NCBI RefSeq assembly: GCF_014203235.1
Contig: NZ_JACHIN010000011.1
Coordinates: 186,001-250,000, forward strand
Direction of reading: 5' to 3'
Length of the DNA stretch: 64,000 bases
Source: Nonomuraea endophytica
GTDB taxonomy: Bacteria; Actinomycetota; Actinomycetes; Streptosporangiales; Streptosporangiaceae
In this document: piece by piece, positions 35,920 through 44,736 of the stretch
How positions within the stretch are numbered: the first letter of the stretch is position 1
How the letters are laid out: each line of letters opens with the position of its first letter
Notes under the pieces: model-generated
What the model was told of the DNA's origin: nothing
What the model saw: only the letters and a program-made list of their open reading frames with translations
Databases searched by the model: none
Position numbers and translations under genes: made by a program

Positions 35920-36153
35920 ATGTCGGCAGAAGACCTATCCGTACCTCAGGATCCCGCCGACGCGCTGGCCGCCGTGGTGGCGCTGCGGCGTCTGGCCGAC
36001 CAGTTGGAGGACGCGGCCGTGGAGCAGGCCATGCGCGCGGGCTGGAGCTGGCCGGATGTCGCCGAGGCCCTCGGCGTCACCCGCCAGGCCGTCCACAAGA
36101 AGCACGTCAAGCGGCTCATCGCCGCCGGCGTGACGCTGAGGAGACGACAGTGA
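35920..36153 (+). CDS. Small HTH DNA-binding protein
   Basis: 77 residues. The C-terminal half is a helix-turn-helix of the sigma-factor/homeodomain type (GWSWPDVAEALGVTRQAVHKKHVKRL). The N-terminus is helical (ADALAAVVALRRLADQLEDAAV). The ATG at 35920 lacks a Shine-Dalgarno but stands at the expected start point of a good promoter, so leaderless translation is likely. Its stop overlaps the GTG of the Clp-N gene by four bases. Such HTH/Clp-N pairs recur in actinomycetes. Autoregulation through the palindrome in its promoter is my inference. Confidence 0.85.
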   Translation: MSAEDLSVPQDPADALAAVVALRRLADQLEDAAVEQAMRAGWSWPDVAEALGVTRQAVHKKHVKRLIAAGVTLRRRQ

Positions 36154-36632
36154 GCGCGATCGACCACTACATCAACGACATCATCGTGCGTGGAGGGGCC
36201 GAAGCGCTGGAGGACGGCTCCGCGGCGACGGAGGCCCACCACCTCCTGCTGGCGCTCGCCACCTTCGAGGACACCGCCGCGCACCGCGTCCTGACCGCGG
36301 CCGGCCTTGGTCGGCAGGCGATCAGAGAGGCGCTGGACAGGGAGTTCGAGCACAGCCTGAACGCCGTCGGCGTCTCCCTGTCCTCCTACCGCCTCCCCCG
36401 CCCCAGCCGCGACCCCGAGCGCACGGCGGCGATGGGCGCCTCGGCCCGGCTCGCCATCGAACGCGGCTTCGCCACCTCCACCGGCAAGAAGGACCTGCGC
36501 CCCGCACACCTGCTGCTCGGGGTGCTGGACACCGAGATCGGCACCGTGCCCCGCGCGCTCGCCCTGGCAGGCGTCGACCGGGCAGAGCTGATGGCACACG
36601 TCCGCGGGACGCTCCCCCACGAGACCTGGTAG
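36150..36632 (+). CDS. Clp N-terminal domain protein (no ATPase)
   Basis: 160 residues containing two Clp-N repeats (residues ~18-60 GTAATEAHHLLLALATFEDTAAHRVL-like, and ~90-145 FATSTGKKDLRPAHLLLGVLDTEIGTVPRAL). These resemble the substrate- or adaptor-binding domain of ClpA/ClpC. No AAA module follows, so it cannot unfold proteins itself. It may compete for or deliver Clp substrates, or sense a ligand such as a modified arginine. It is translationally coupled to the small HTH protein, which suggests the pair forms one regulatory unit. Confidence 0.85.
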   Translation: MSAIDHYINDIIVRGGAEALEDGSAATEAHHLLLALATFEDTAAHRVLTAAGLGRQAIREALDREFEHSLNAVGVSLSSYRLPRPSRDPERTAAMGASARLAIERGFATSTGKKDLRPAHLLLGVLDTEIGTVPRALALAGVDRAELMAHVRGTLPHETW

Positions 36633-36703
36633 CTCCCGTGTCCTCGGCTGGATGACCAACGTCGGCCTGAGCGGGTTGTCGCGGGCCGTTCGAGCCTCCT
36701 GGC

Positions 36704-37231
36704 CTACGACGCGGGTCGCTCATTGAGCCATTCGGCGGCCGAACGCGGCGTACCGAAACGGAGCACCCGCAAAGGGGCGAAGCGTGGGTCGTCGGCGCGC
36801 CGCTGGATATCCGCCCGCCGCGCCGCGTGCTGCGACCACGCCCACCAGGCGGGGTGATCCCGACGAAACCAGTCCATCACAGTCTCGCGATTCCCACCGA
36901 AGATCGACTCGCGCAGAATGGTCCTCCGCAGTGACCGTCGCAGAATCCTGGGCATGATGACCCGCCGGCGATAGTCCAGCCAGACCACCGTGTCCGCACG
37001 CTCCCACAGCAGATCCCGGACCGCCGGGTAACCGAACGAATCGAAGATCCACGCCGGCGAGGCGGTGATCTCGGCGACCTGATCGGCGAAGTCATCATTG
37101 ACGGCCCACCCGGGACCGTTGAAGTACAAGGCATCCATCTCGTGGTACGGCGCGGCGAACCGGGCACTCAGCGCCCGAGCCATGGTGGACTTGCCGGCTC
37201 CGCTGATGCCGACCACGAGGATGCGTCGCAT
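36704..37231 (-). CDS. P-loop NTPase, adenylate-kinase-like (topology modulation family)
   Basis: 175 residues. The Walker A motif is VVGISGAGKSTMARAL at residues ~6-21; DTVVWLDYRRRVIMPRILRR is the typical lid and arginine-rich region. It resembles the FlaR-like or shikimate-kinase-like small kinases; the substrate is unknown. No Shine-Dalgarno precedes the ATG. Instead TAACCT (37243-37238 on the minus strand) ends six bases before it, which suggests a leaderless transcript. Confidence 0.85.
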   Translation of the reverse strand: MRRILVVGISGAGKSTMARALSARFAAPYHEMDALYFNGPGWAVNDDFADQVAEITASPAWIFDSFGYPAVRDLLWERADTVVWLDYRRRVIMPRILRRSLRRTILRESIFGGNRETVMDWFRRDHPAWWAWSQHAARRADIQRRADDPRFAPLRVLRFGTPRSAAEWLNERPAS

Positions 37232-37421
37232 CCGTACAGGTTAGGCCCCCAGGAGCGACGGGATCATGGTGCGGGGGCGGCGGGGGCGTGGGCGAGCGCC
37301 GAGGGGGTCCGGCGGCCGGGCACTGCACGGTCGGGCACTACCTGGGCTGTTCCCGAGATGGCCCATCTGAAATTTTTCAATTAATGGGCTAATCTGGTCA
37401 GAAACTTGTGGGGTGAGGTAG

Positions 37422-38129
37422 ATGGCCAGGGTTGGACGGCCGCCGCAGGATCCGGTTCAGCGGGCGCACCGGATCCTCGACGCCGCCGCGGAGCTGGTCG
37501 TGCGGTGGGGCTACGACAAGACGACCATCGACGACGTGGCCAAGCGCGCCGGTGTCGCCAAGGGCACGATCTACCTGCACTGGAAGACCCGTGACGACCT
37601 GTTCGTCGCGCTGCTGCGCCGCGAGCGGCTGCGCGTGATGGAGGAGATGCGGGCGAGCGGGCCGGCCACGCCGGGCGAGTTGTTCGGGGGGTTCGTGGGT
37701 GCGGCGCTGGGCCGGCCGCTGATGCGGGCGGTCCTGGTCGGCGACTCGGAGGTGCTGGGCAAGTTCTCGCGCATGCGGCGGCAGAGCACGACCGGCCTGG
37801 AGCTGGGCCCGGCGTTCGACGCGTACATCGAGCGCCTCATCGAGCACGGCGCGGTACGTGAGCAGGCCGGCGACAACATGATCGCGATCGCCGCCATCGT
37901 GCACGGGTTCGTGTCCCTGTCGGACATGCTCCCGGAGAAGGTGCCCGACGAGCGCATCGCCGAACTGGTGACCGACACCATCGAGCGCACCCTCGGCACC
38001 GGCCGGAACCTGCCGGATGACGACGCGCGCGCCGTGGCGCAGGCGACCTTGGACCTTCTTGACGCCATGGCCGAGACCGCCCGCGGCAAGCTGGCGGTCT
38101 CGCTGGGAGCTGGGGAGCGTGCGCGGTGA
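37422..38129 (+). CDS. TetR-family regulator
   Basis: 235 residues. The N-terminal TetR helix-turn-helix is clear (ILDAAAELVVRWGYDKTTIDDVAKRAGVAKGTIYLHWKTR, residues 17-55). The C-terminal ligand domain is unremarkable. The ATG at 37422 follows GGGGTGAGGTAG. Upstream is an AT-rich promoter with TAATCT (37390-37395) and the small palindrome TGAAATTTTTCA (37368-37379), a possible operator. The stop overlaps the GTG of the large PEP-utilising enzyme, so the two are one operon and the regulator probably responds to that enzyme's substrate. Confidence 0.92.
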   Translation: MARVGRPPQDPVQRAHRILDAAAELVVRWGYDKTTIDDVAKRAGVAKGTIYLHWKTRDDLFVALLRRERLRVMEEMRASGPATPGELFGGFVGAALGRPLMRAVLVGDSEVLGKFSRMRRQSTTGLELGPAFDAYIERLIEHGAVREQAGDNMIAIAAIVHGFVSLSDMLPEKVPDERIAELVTDTIERTLGTGRNLPDDDARAVAQATLDLLDAMAETARGKLAVSLGAGERAR

Positions 38130-40603
38130 AGCTGGTGCTGCCGTTCGATGATGTCGGGGCCGATCTGGCGAGCGCGGGCGGCAAGGGCGCGTCGCTGGCC
38201 CGGATGGCCCGGGCCGGGCTGCCGGTGCCGGGCGGGTTCCACATCTCGACCGGCGCCTACCGCGCCTTCGTCGCGGGCTTCCGTGACGAGCTCGATCCGG
38301 CCGATCCCGAGCGCGTCGCGGGCGTGTTCGCCCGGCATGCCGTACCGGAGGAGATCGCGGCGGAGGTCCGGGAGGCCTACGCGGCGCTCGGGGAGGACGT
38401 GCCGGTGGCGGTGCGCTCGTCGGCCACCGCGGAGGACCTGCCGGACATGTCGTTCGCGGGTCAGCAGGACTCCTACCTCAACGTCCGCGGCGATGCCCTG
38501 CTGGAGGCGGTCAAACGCTGCTGGGCCTCGTTGTGGAACGCCCGCGCGATCGCCTACCGCGACCAGCACGGCGTGCCCCACGACGACGTGGCGCTGGCGG
38601 TGGTGGTGCAGGAGCTCGTGGACGCGGAGGCGTCCGGGATCATGTTCACCGCCGACCCGATCACCGGCGACCGCGACACGACGGTGATCAACGCCTCCTG
38701 GGGGCTGGGCGAGGCGGTCGTCGGCGGCCACGTCACCCCCGACACGTTCACGATCACGCACGGCGCGGTCACCCGGGCCACGACCGCCGAAAAAACGGTG
38801 ATGACGGTACGCACCCCGACCGGCACCGGGGACCGCCCGGTACCCGACGAGCTTCGCCGCGCCCCCGTCCTCACCCACCGGGAGGCGGTCGAGCTGGCCG
38901 CGCTCGGCGCCCGCGTGCGAGAGCTTTACGGCGTCCCGATGGACGTCGAGTGGGCCCGCCACGACGGCGCGTACGCCATCCTCCAGGCCCGCCCGATCAC
39001 CGGCCTCCGGCGGACCGAGGAGTGGAACGACAGCCTGAAGGGCGACTACCTGTGGACGGCGGGCAACTTCGGCGAGGCCATCCCCGACGTGATGACCCCG
39101 ATCACCTGGTCGTTCGTGCGCCTGTTCATCCATGAGGCCATGTCCGCCTCGGCCACGCCGGGTCTCGACATGGTGGGCAACATCGGCGGCCGCTTCTACA
39201 TGAACCTCTCCCCGATGTACTCCGTGATCAAGGCCCTCCGGCTGAAGAGCCTGTCCGGCACGATGGAGGACGTCTTCGGCAGGATCCCGCCCGGCCTCGA
39301 CGTGCCGACGGTGAAGCTCCTGCGCTGGGAGGTCGTCAAACAGAGCGTGCCGACGGCGATCCGGGTCCGGCTCCGGGCGCGGAAGAACCTGAAGGGCATG
39401 CGCCCCTTCCTGGCCACGGCCCGGCAACGCTGCGAGGACCTGCGCGCCGCGATCGACGCCACCACCTCGGCAGCCGAGCTGGCCGAGCTGTACGAGCGCG
39501 AGATCCGGCCGCACGCCGTCACCGCGTGGCGCATGCTGGAGGCCGGTGGCCGCCAGGGCGGCACCAGCCTGCTGCTCACCCGCTCCAAGCTGCGCAAGAT
39601 GATGGGCGACGTCGACGCCGAGGCCATGCTCACCGGCGTCACCGCGGCCGGCGACCTGGCCAGCATGGGCCTGGTCGTGGGCCTGTCGCAGCTGGCCCGC
39701 GGTGAGATCAGCCGTGAGGAGTTCGCTCGTCTGTACGGGCATCGCGGCCCTCACGAGTTCGAGGTGTCCATCCCCCGGCCCGGCGAGGATCCGGCCTGGA
39801 TCGATGCCCAGCTCACCGGCCTGCTTACTGGCACCGAGGAACTACTCGCCCGGCAGGAGCGGGCCGGGGAGGCGGCCTGGGACCGGTTCGCCCGGCGCTA
39901 TCCCGGTAAACAGGCGGGGATGCGGGAGCGGGTGCGGCGCTGGGGCGCCGTCGTCCGCGACCGTGAACGCACGCGTTCGGAGGCCGTGCGCGCGTTCTGG
40001 GTGCTGCGCGCGTTCGTCGTCCGCGCGGGGCGGCTGACCGGGCACGGCGACGATGTGTTCCACCTCCATCTGGAGGAGCTGCTCGACCTGCTGCGCGGGA
40101 ACGCGTCGGCGCTGGAGCGGGTGCCGGTCCGGCGGGCCACCTACGAGCTTTACGCCGCGCTGCCGCCGTACCCCGCACTGATCGTCGGCCGGTTCGACCC
40201 GGTGCGCTGGGCCGCGGACCCCGACCGGCGATCAGACCTCTACCACGCCCGCGGCGCCGGCGTCCCGGTGAGCGACACCGTGACCGGCTTCCCCGGGGCG
40301 CCCGGCGTCGTGGAGGGCGTGGCCCGCGTGCTGGCCTGCCCCGAGGACGGGGACCGCCTCAAACCGGGCGAGATCCTGGTCACGACGCTGACGAACGTGG
40401 GCTGGACGCCGATGTTCCCGCGCGCCGCCGCCGTCGTCACCGACCTGGGCGCGCCGCTGTCGCACGCCTCGATCGTGGCGCGCGAGCTGGGCATCCCGGC
40501 CGTGGTCGGCACCGGCAACGCCACGATGCGGCTGCACGACGGCGACCGCATCCGGGTGGACGGCGAGCGCGGCACGGTCGAGGTGCTGACCTCCGGCGGC
40601 TAG
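38126..40603 (+). CDS. PEP/pyruvate-utilising phosphotransferase, rifampicin-phosphotransferase-like
   Basis: 825 residues. The N-terminal ATP-grasp (PPDK-N) domain has GGKGASLARMARAGLPVPGGF, AVRSSATAEDLPDMSFAGQQ and the C-lobe QARPIT near residue 290. The middle ~430 residues are family-variable and match no sugar or PEP-synthase module. The C-terminal swivelling domain has the phospho-accepting His780 in GAPLSHASIVARELGIPAVVG. The order ATP - variable - His and the length match rifampicin phosphotransferases better than PEP synthase, which has an extra PEP barrel. Placement behind a TetR regulator fits drug inactivation. The substrate is inferred only, and no rifamycin-associated promoter element is visible upstream. 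Confidence 0.85.
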   Translation: MKLVLPFDDVGADLASAGGKGASLARMARAGLPVPGGFHISTGAYRAFVAGFRDELDPADPERVAGVFARHAVPEEIAAEVREAYAALGEDVPVAVRSSATAEDLPDMSFAGQQDSYLNVRGDALLEAVKRCWASLWNARAIAYRDQHGVPHDDVALAVVVQELVDAEASGIMFTADPITGDRDTTVINASWGLGEAVVGGHVTPDTFTITHGAVTRATTAEKTVMTVRTPTGTGDRPVPDELRRAPVLTHREAVELAALGARVRELYGVPMDVEWARHDGAYAILQARPITGLRRTEEWNDSLKGDYLWTAGNFGEAIPDVMTPITWSFVRLFIHEAMSASATPGLDMVGNIGGRFYMNLSPMYSVIKALRLKSLSGTMEDVFGRIPPGLDVPTVKLLRWEVVKQSVPTAIRVRLRARKNLKGMRPFLATARQRCEDLRAAIDATTSAAELAELYEREIRPHAVTAWRMLEAGGRQGGTSLLLTRSKLRKMMGDVDAEAMLTGVTAAGDLASMGLVVGLSQLARGEISREEFARLYGHRGPHEFEVSIPRPGEDPAWIDAQLTGLLTGTEELLARQERAGEAAWDRFARRYPGKQAGMRERVRRWGAVVRDRERTRSEAVRAFWVLRAFVVRAGRLTGHGDDVFHLHLEELLDLLRGNASALERVPVRRATYELYAALPPYPALIVGRFDPVRWAADPDRRSDLYHARGAGVPVSDTVTGFPGAPGVVEGVARVLACPEDGDRLKPGEILVTTLTNVGWTPMFPRAAAVVTDLGAPLSHASIVARELGIPAVVGTGNATMRLHDGDRIRVDGERGTVEVLTSGG

Positions 40604-41415
40604 AACCGGAACCGCACGATACGGGTGGACCGCTTCAATCCCGGCAGCAGGAGCATGAAGCGATACAGGCGGCGTATTCTCGCGGGCGCCTTGGCCATCA
40701 GCTCCGGCGCGTCGAACATGGGCGCCTCGTCGACGAATTCGAGCCTCGGATGCCAGTCGGCCAGCGCGGCCGGGTCGTTGAACCCGCAGTGGAACTGAGC
40801 GTCGTAGTGGCGCAGCGAGGGGTCCCATTTCGAGGTACGCCACGCCCAGACCGGCACCGTCTCGAACTGTAGCCGGCCGGTGGGAAAGGCATCGACGACG
40901 CTGGTCACCAGCTCCCGGACGGCGGCCTCGGTCAGATAGGGCACCAGCCCCTCGGCGATCATCAGCACCGGCCGGCCGCGGGGAATGCCGTCCAGCCAGG
41001 CCAGGTCGGTGACGCTGGAGGCGATCAGCGTGTAGTGCTCGCGCGCCGGCAGGAACCGCTTCCGCAACTCGATGACGGATGGATAGTCCAGGTCGTACCA
41101 GTCCACGGTGCCCGGCGGGTCGATCCGGTACACCCGCGCATCAAGGCCGCAGCCGAGATGCAGCACCACCGCGTCGGGATGGCCGGCGAGGAAGCTCCGG
41201 GCCCAGTCGTCGTGGGCCTTGGCGCGCACCACGGCGGCGAGGCCCATCTGGCTGGTGCCGAACCTGCGCGTGTCGTAGTCGGGGACGAGGCGGCGCATCG
41301 CCTGCTCGGCGTACTCGTCACCGAGGATCGGGTCTGGCAGCCGGTTGTCCAGTGCCTTGGCCCTGAGGACGGGGCTGAGGGTCTTCTGCACACCGACGAG
41401 TTCAGTGTCCTTCAC
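40600..41415 (-). CDS. SAM-dependent methyltransferase, leucine carboxyl methyltransferase (LCM) family
   Basis: 271 residues. The SAM-binding region reads VVLHLGCGLDARVYRID, followed by WYDLDYPSVIELRKRFL and PVLMIAEGLVPYL. This is the LCM/TcmP class, which methylates small molecules, often polyketides, on oxygen. The start is a GTG at 41415. TAGCAT (41428-41423, minus strand) ends seven bases before it and there is no good Shine-Dalgarno, so the transcript is probably leaderless. Its stop codon overlaps the stop of the PEP-utilising gene in CTAG. Divergent from a GbsR/MarR-like regulator with a palindrome between. Confidence 0.88.
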   Translation of the reverse strand: MKDTELVGVQKTLSPVLRAKALDNRLPDPILGDEYAEQAMRRLVPDYDTRRFGTSQMGLAAVVRAKAHDDWARSFLAGHPDAVVLHLGCGLDARVYRIDPPGTVDWYDLDYPSVIELRKRFLPAREHYTLIASSVTDLAWLDGIPRGRPVLMIAEGLVPYLTEAAVRELVTSVVDAFPTGRLQFETVPVWAWRTSKWDPSLRHYDAQFHCGFNDPAALADWHPRLEFVDEAPMFDAPELMAKAPARIRRLYRFMLLLPGLKRSTRIVRFRF

Positions 41416-41435
41416 GACCTCGATGCTACGCTTGT

Positions 41436-41452
41436 TTCACAAATTTCGTGAA
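41436..41452. promoter_or_regulatory. Operator palindrome between methyltransferase and GbsR-like regulator
   Basis: A 17-bp inverted repeat of the form TTCACnAAnTTnGTGAA. It covers the -35 region of the leaderless methyltransferase promoter. Likely binding site of the divergent winged-helix regulator. Confidence 0.65.
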
Positions 41453-41485
41453 GTATGGGAATTGCTACGAGAAAGGCAGCTTTCG

Positions 41486-41995
41486 GTGACGCGAGCGGAC
41501 GAGGGCGACATCGCGGGCTTCCGCGAACGGTTCGCGCAGATCATGGTCGAGTACGGCATGCCGCGGATGGCCGCCCGCGTATACGCCGCACTGCTGGTCA
41601 GCGACTCCGGCAAGCTGTCGGCCGCCGAGCTCGCCGAACGGCTGGAGGCCGGCGCGCCGGCGATCTCGGGAGCGGTCAAGTACCTGGTGCAGGTGCGGCT
41701 GGTCGAACGCGGCCGCGAACCCGGCACCCGCCACGACTTCTGCCGGATCCACGAGCACACCTGGAGCCACTTCGTCAGCCGGTCCGACCCGATGCTGGCC
41801 CGGGTGCAGGGCGGCGCCGACGACGGCGTCGCGGTGCTGGGCCTCGACACCCCCGCCGGGCAACGCCTGGACGAGACCCGCCGGTTCTTCGCGTTCGTCC
41901 GCGAGGAAATCAGCCAGTCGATGGCGAAGTGGTGGCGCCTCCAGGCAGCCGAACGCGAAACCCCCCAGCCGGCCAGCAGAACCTCGCCGACGTAA
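41486..41995 (+). CDS. GbsR/MarR-like winged-helix regulator
   Basis: 169 residues. The winged helix is seen in PRMAARVYAALLVSDSGKLSAAELAERLEAGAPAISGAVKYL (read in parts) and a wing with LVERGREPGTRHDF. GbsR-type proteins carry this arrangement with a helical C-terminal dimer domain (RRFFAFVREEISQSMAKWW). The start is a GTG at 41486 with GAAAGG upstream. It is divergent from the LCM methyltransferase, which it most likely represses. Confidence 0.85.
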   Translation: MTRADEGDIAGFRERFAQIMVEYGMPRMAARVYAALLVSDSGKLSAAELAERLEAGAPAISGAVKYLVQVRLVERGREPGTRHDFCRIHEHTWSHFVSRSDPMLARVQGGADDGVAVLGLDTPAGQRLDETRRFFAFVREEISQSMAKWWRLQAAERETPQPASRTSPT

Positions 41996-42127
41996 CCGCT
42001 CGTGCCGGGGCGGTAACGCCACTCCCCGGCCAGCGTCTTTCGGCCAGGATCGTATCCCCCCTTGGAACCGCGCGGGTCCTCCACCAGGAGGACGACGGGC
42101 CGGGGGCCGGTTCGGAAGGGTCGGTTC

Positions 42128-42958
42128 ATGACTTTTCCTTCCCTTTTCCGGCGTCGCGTGCTGGTCGTGGCCTGCACCGCCGCCGTTCTCGGCACGGCGC
42201 TCAGCCCGGTCGCCGCCGCCGCGCCGGCGGTCTCCTGGGGAAGATGTACAGGCCTGCCGGAGCCGGTCAGGGATCTGGAGTGCGGAACGTTGACCGTACC
42301 CCTCGACTATGCCGAGCCCGGAAGCGGCACGATCGAGCTCGCGTTGATCCGCGCCAGAGCGACGGGCGGCCGGGCGGGCTCGATGGTGTTCAACTTCGGT
42401 GGCGGCGGCCACGACGTGCTCGACTTCGCCGCTCAGGCGCCGCAGTACGCGGCCCTGCGCACCCGCTACGACCTCGTCAGCTTCGACCGGCGCGGCTCCG
42501 GCGGGTCGGCGCCGCCGCGGTGTGGAACCGATCGGGCGGCGGATCGTTTCCTGGCCCTCGGTCCCGGTGTCGGACGGATGGTGCTCGACGCGGGCGTCAA
42601 CCCCGACCTGTCCCTGCGGGACGTGGGGACATTGCTCACCCGCATCAGCCAGGACTCCTATGACCGTTTTCTGGCGGCATGCGTCAAGGCCGGGTGCGAG
42701 CCGGCCGCCGGGCCCACGATCCACTACACCGGCCCCGCCCCCATCCTGGTGATCACGGCCACGAACGACACCGCGGCACCGCCCGCCGGAGCCGCACGGC
42801 TCGCCCGCAAGCTCGGCGACGCCGTCACCCTGACCTACGAGGGCGACAACCACGGCTCCTACCCGATCGGCGGCCCTTGCGTGACCGACCGGGTCGAGGA
42901 CTACCTGCTCCGCAACAAGATCCCCGCCCCCGGCATCAGCTGTCCGAAGACCGGCTGA
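42128..42958 (+). pseudogene. Shortened secreted alpha/beta hydrolase (peptidase S33-like) lacking the nucleophile
   Basis: 276 residues against roughly 480 for the secreted tripeptidyl-aminopeptidase family it resembles. Signal peptide (VLVVACTAAVLGTALSPV), CGTLTVPLDYAEPG and DLVSFDRRGSGGSAPP are normal. Then CGTDRAADR jumps to RMVLDAGVNP, so the whole GxSxG nucleophile elbow is missing, and most of the cap domain is gone as well. The acid Asp (VITATNDTAAP) and the His (YEGDNHGSYP) remain. The frame is open and the ATG has GGAAGGG upstream, so a protein may still be made, but hydrolysis by the usual mechanism is not possible. Confidence 0.7.
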
Positions 42959-43076
42959 CGCCCGTGGCTCCTCGGCAGATCAGACCGATCGAGGGCCATC
43001 CGTCGACCATCTCGGCGGCGGCCGGACGGCGAATTCGGCTTGCGCGTTGGGCATCGGGCTGGGCAGAGTGCCTGCT

Positions 43077-43643
43077 GTGTCTGGATCAGTCGGCGAGCCG
43101 CGCAGTGTGGAGGAGGTCCGCGCTCTTGAGGAGCGTGGCCACCACCTCAAGTACGTCTACTTCTGGGGGCATCAGCCGGGACCGGGCGGCCAGGCCTGCC
43201 TGAGTCAGTGGTGGGAAAGCCCGTTCACGGTCGATGACGTGACGTTTCGCACGGCTGAGCACTGGATGATGGCGCAGAAGGCCCGCCTGTTCGGCGACGA
43301 GGAGGCCTTCACCCGGATCCTCGCCGCCCCGCACCCGAAGGCCGCCAAGGATCTGGGCCAGAAGGTGCGCGGCTTCGATGAGGCCACGTGGGTCGATCAT
43401 CGGTTCGAGATCGTCACCGCGGGCAACGTCGCCAAGTTCGGGCAGGATTCCACGCTGCGGGAGTACTTGCTCGGCACCGGCTCGCGGGTCTTGGTGGAGG
43501 CCAGTCCCCGGGATCGGATCTGGGGTATCGGGCTGGCCGCCGACGACGACCGGGCGGCCTCGCCGTCGCAGTGGCTGGGGCTCAACCTGCTCGGGTTCGC
43601 GCTCATGGAGGCCCGGGGCCGGCTGGCGGCCGCCGCCACGTAA
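43077..43643 (+). CDS. NADAR-family protein (YbiA-like N-glycosidase)
   Basis: About 188 residues. The NADAR core is clear: YVYFWGH, CLSQWWESPFTVDDVTFRTAEHWMMAQKA (in parts), KVRGFDEATW and NVAKFGQDSTLREYLLGTGSRVLVEASPRDRIWGIGL. Family members remove damaged riboflavin intermediates or reverse guanine ADP-ribosylation of DNA. Start uncertain: GTG at 43077 is used; GTG at 43068 and TTG at 43047 are in frame. No toxin partner lies next to it. Confidence 0.85.
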   Translation: MSGSVGEPRSVEEVRALEERGHHLKYVYFWGHQPGPGGQACLSQWWESPFTVDDVTFRTAEHWMMAQKARLFGDEEAFTRILAAPHPKAAKDLGQKVRGFDEATWVDHRFEIVTAGNVAKFGQDSTLREYLLGTGSRVLVEASPRDRIWGIGLAADDDRAASPSQWLGLNLLGFALMEARGRLAAAAT

Positions 43644-43646
43644 CTC

Positions 43647-44552
43647 TCAGGAGGCGCGGCGGGTGGCGGAGGGCAGCTCGCCGTACCTGTGGTGGTAGTG
43701 GGCGGCGAAGCGGCTCAGGTGGGGGAAGCCCCACCGTAACGCCACGTCCGTGACGGTCGTCGGGGCGCCGGTCTCGGCGATCGTCCGCAGGTCGGCGTGG
43801 GCCTTGGCCAGGCGGACCTCACGCAGGTACGCCATCGGGGTCGTCTGCAGGTGTTCACGGAAACTCGTCTGCAGGGTGCGTACACTCACCCGGGCCGCGG
43901 CGGCGATGTCACGCAGCGACACGAGCTCCCCCGCGTGGTCTTCGCAGTAACGACGGGCTCGCCGAAGGGCCGCCTGGCCGGCGGGCGGGGCGGGTTCGGC
44001 GACGTCGGCGGCGAAGTTGCCGGCGTGCGAGGAGACCATCGTGTGCAGGAGGAACTGCTCCATGTGGTGGGCGGCCAGCGGCGAGGCCGTGAACGACAGC
44101 GCCCCCTCGGCCAGTCCGCGCAGCGCGCTGCCGAACGGGCCGTCGAGCCCGATCTCCGGCTCGAAGACGGGCACCCGCGGGGACGGGCCGGTGAGGTAGT
44201 CCGCCAGGGTCCGTTCGACCTGTGTCTGCGGGACCTGGACGATGAGGACCTCGTGGTTGACGCTCCAGTTCATGACGGGCCGCTGCCCGGGGCCGATGAC
44301 GGTGACCGGGGTGCAGAGCTCGCGCCGATCCACGCTCAGCCGCCCGTGGCCACGCAGCGGCACGTGGATGTAGAAGTCCTCCAGGTCGCGCACGCTCACG
44401 CTGATCTCCGCCCCGTAGGCGAGTGTCTGCATGGTGAGCGTGCCCCGGTGCAGCGGGCGGTAGCGCGCGCCGTCCGGGCTGAGTTCGCGCACTTTCAGCT
44501 GATGCGGCGCGAAATGCCGCGTGACCAGGTCATGCATCTCGTCGACCAGCAC
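43647..44552 (-). CDS. AraC-family transcriptional regulator
   Basis: 301 residues. The N-terminal AraC-binding-like domain has LEDFYIHVPLRGHGRL and VTVIGPGQRPVMNW. The C-terminal double helix-turn-helix runs over the last ~100 residues (LVSLRDIAAAARVSVRTLQTSF; VTDVALRWGFPHLSRFAAHY). The GTG at 44552 is chosen because AAGGGGGG lies just upstream; an ATG nine codons earlier lacks this. It is divergent from the epoxide hydrolase gene, its probable target. Confidence 0.88.
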   Translation of the reverse strand: MLVDEMHDLVTRHFAPHQLKVRELSPDGARYRPLHRGTLTMQTLAYGAEISVSVRDLEDFYIHVPLRGHGRLSVDRRELCTPVTVIGPGQRPVMNWSVNHEVLIVQVPQTQVERTLADYLTGPSPRVPVFEPEIGLDGPFGSALRGLAEGALSFTASPLAAHHMEQFLLHTMVSSHAGNFAADVAEPAPPAGQAALRRARRYCEDHAGELVSLRDIAAAARVSVRTLQTSFREHLQTTPMAYLREVRLAKAHADLRTIAETGAPTTVTDVALRWGFPHLSRFAAHYHHRYGELPSATRRAS

Positions 44553-44736
44553 GTGGCCCCCCTTATGCCGATGGCGCATATCTTGCCGTTTCCGGAACAC
44601 GAGGGGAAGCCGGTTGTCTATCCGGAATGCGCGAACACGCACGCGGGCGGCGGATACCCCGCCGCGTCGTGCTCGGGCAGGGTGGTTCACGCGGGGAAGC
44701 GGGGGCTCTCGCGCACCGACCATCACGGAGAAAGCC

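Noticed and set aside
37232..37421. Rifamycin-associated element before the TetR/phosphotransferase operon
   Set aside because: I looked for the known conserved inverted repeat and did not see it, so the drug assignment rests only on domain order.
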